Source: Bacteroidota bacterium
GTDB lineage: Bacteria; Bacteroidota; Ignavibacteria; UBA10030
Assembly: GCA_025455125.1 (NCBI GenBank)
Contig: JALONE010000107.1
Coordinates: 1 to 5,251, forward strand
Length of the DNA: 5,251 nt
Reading direction: 5' to 3'
Positions 4,752-5,251 of this stretch are shown here, in pieces. Both the position numbers and the translations under genes were made by a program. The notes under the pieces were generated by a model, which saw only the letters and a program-made list of their open reading frames with translations, ran no database searches and was not told where the DNA came from. Numbering within the stretch: position 1 is the stretch's first letter; the number at the start of each line of letters is the position of its first letter.

Positions 4752-5251
4752 ATGCCGAAGCGTGCCCGTGCTTCCGCGGTTTCCTTCGTTCCTGCTCCTG
4801 TTCATCCATCTCTCCCCGCCGACAAACTGCGCTGGCAGTGCGATCCGAAATCGCTCGGTGTGCGCACGACCGATGACGTCAAGCCGTCGCACGACATCAT
4901 CGGACAGGAACGCGCGCTCCGCTCTCTCCGCGTCGGCCTGGAAATGACGCACTTCGGCTACAACATCTTTGTCTCCGGGCTCTCCGGTACCGGCCGCACC
5001 ACGACCATCAAACGGATGCTCCAGGAGTTCGAACACATGAAAGGCCGTGTGCGCGATCATTGCTACGTGCACAGTTTCAAGAATCCTGAGATGCCGATGG
5101 CCATTGCGCTTCCGGCGGGTCAGGGCCGCGCGCTGAAGCAGGACATGGAAGGATTCATTGCGGACCTCAAGCGAAATGTCCCGGCTGTTTACGAAGGTCA
5201 CCGCTACCAGCAGGCCCGGAAGAACGTCGTCCAGCATTTTCAGGATCGCCA
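4752..5251 (+). CDS. Lon-related AAA-domain protease, N-terminal part (truncated by window edge)
   Basis: The 166 visible codons match the N-terminus of Lon-related proteases (COG1067-type, with an AAA_32-like ATPase region and a C-terminal S16 Ser/Lys protease domain). These are proposed ATP-dependent cytosolic proteases of about 800 residues. Family landmarks are LRWQCDPKSLGVRTTDDV (26-43), IIGQERALRSLRVGLEM (49-65), GYNIFVSGLSGTGRTTTI (69-86) and FKNPEMPMAIALPAGQG (109-125). The nucleotide-binding loop reads GLSGTGRTT (76-84), with arginine R82 where a Walker A lysine is expected. The protease domain lies beyond the window, so catalytic residues cannot be checked. The ATG at 4752 has only a weak GGGG upstream and gives about 24 residues before the conserved part. 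The reading frame stays open to 5251. It could also be an ATP-independent LonC-like member. It lies 90 bases after dnaA, where dnaN is often found. Confidence 0.85.
   Translation, partial: MPKRARASAVSFVPAPVHPSLPADKLRWQCDPKSLGVRTTDDVKPSHDIIGQERALRSLRVGLEMTHFGYNIFVSGLSGTGRTTTIKRMLQEFEHMKGRVRDHCYVHSFKNPEMPMAIALPAGQGRALKQDMEGFIADLKRNVPAVYEGHRYQQARKNVVQHFQDR

Noticed and set aside
4728..5237. A 169-codon minus-strand open frame opposite the Lon-like gene
   Set aside because: The plus-strand frame over the same bases gives clear Lon-family motifs. The antisense product has none.

Overview
This window is a bacterial chromosomal replication-origin locus. Two sets of genes diverge from a non-coding core at about 2784-3230. 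Leftward on the minus strand run rpmH (ribosomal protein L34), rnpA (RNase P protein), yidD and yidC (membrane protein insertion). Rightward on the plus strand run dnaA (replication initiator) and the first 166 codons of a large Lon-related AAA protease, cut by the window edge. No rRNA, tRNA, CRISPR array or insertion sequence is visible.

Organism: base composition is moderately GC-rich. The DnaA N-terminus (IWSKCLRIIEPEIS, YKTWFQPVVPIKL) and the YidC (LHPLTKSSMNSMQRMQ, a lysine in place of the usual arginine in the conserved membrane helix) look most like the Bacteroidota/Ignavibacteriota/Chlorobiota side of the tree. Weak or absent Shine-Dalgarno sequences before dnaA, yidC and rnpA fit that. 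The dnaA promoter candidate, however, is a classical sigma-70 type with an extended -10, not the TTTG/TAnnTTTG type of class Bacteroidia. An Ignavibacteria-like lineage is my best guess, from memory of family sequences and not from a search.

Layout: 1-59 holds a seven-base phased repeat touching the yidC stop codon. yidC is 55-1836. 1837-1948 is a spacer dominated by a nonamer-based inverted repeat that can fold into a long imperfect hairpin. yidD (1949-2164) and rnpA (2161-2565) overlap by four bases. rpmH is 2637-2783. 2784-3230 is the putative oriC and divergent promoter region, with two perfect and several degenerate DnaA boxes, an AT-rich stretch, a likely rpmH promoter and a very good dnaA promoter. 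dnaA is 3231-4661, and the Lon-like gene runs from 4752 past the end.

How the parts fit: rpmH-rnpA-yidD-yidC is the widely conserved block linking ribosome assembly, tRNA 5' processing and membrane protein insertion, next to dnaA and its origin. The usual right-hand neighbour dnaN is absent and a Lon-related protease takes its place. The core genes are ordinary. The parts worth a second look are the two unrelated small-repeat elements bracketing yidC, the origin architecture, and the arginine replacing the Walker A lysine in the Lon-like protein.
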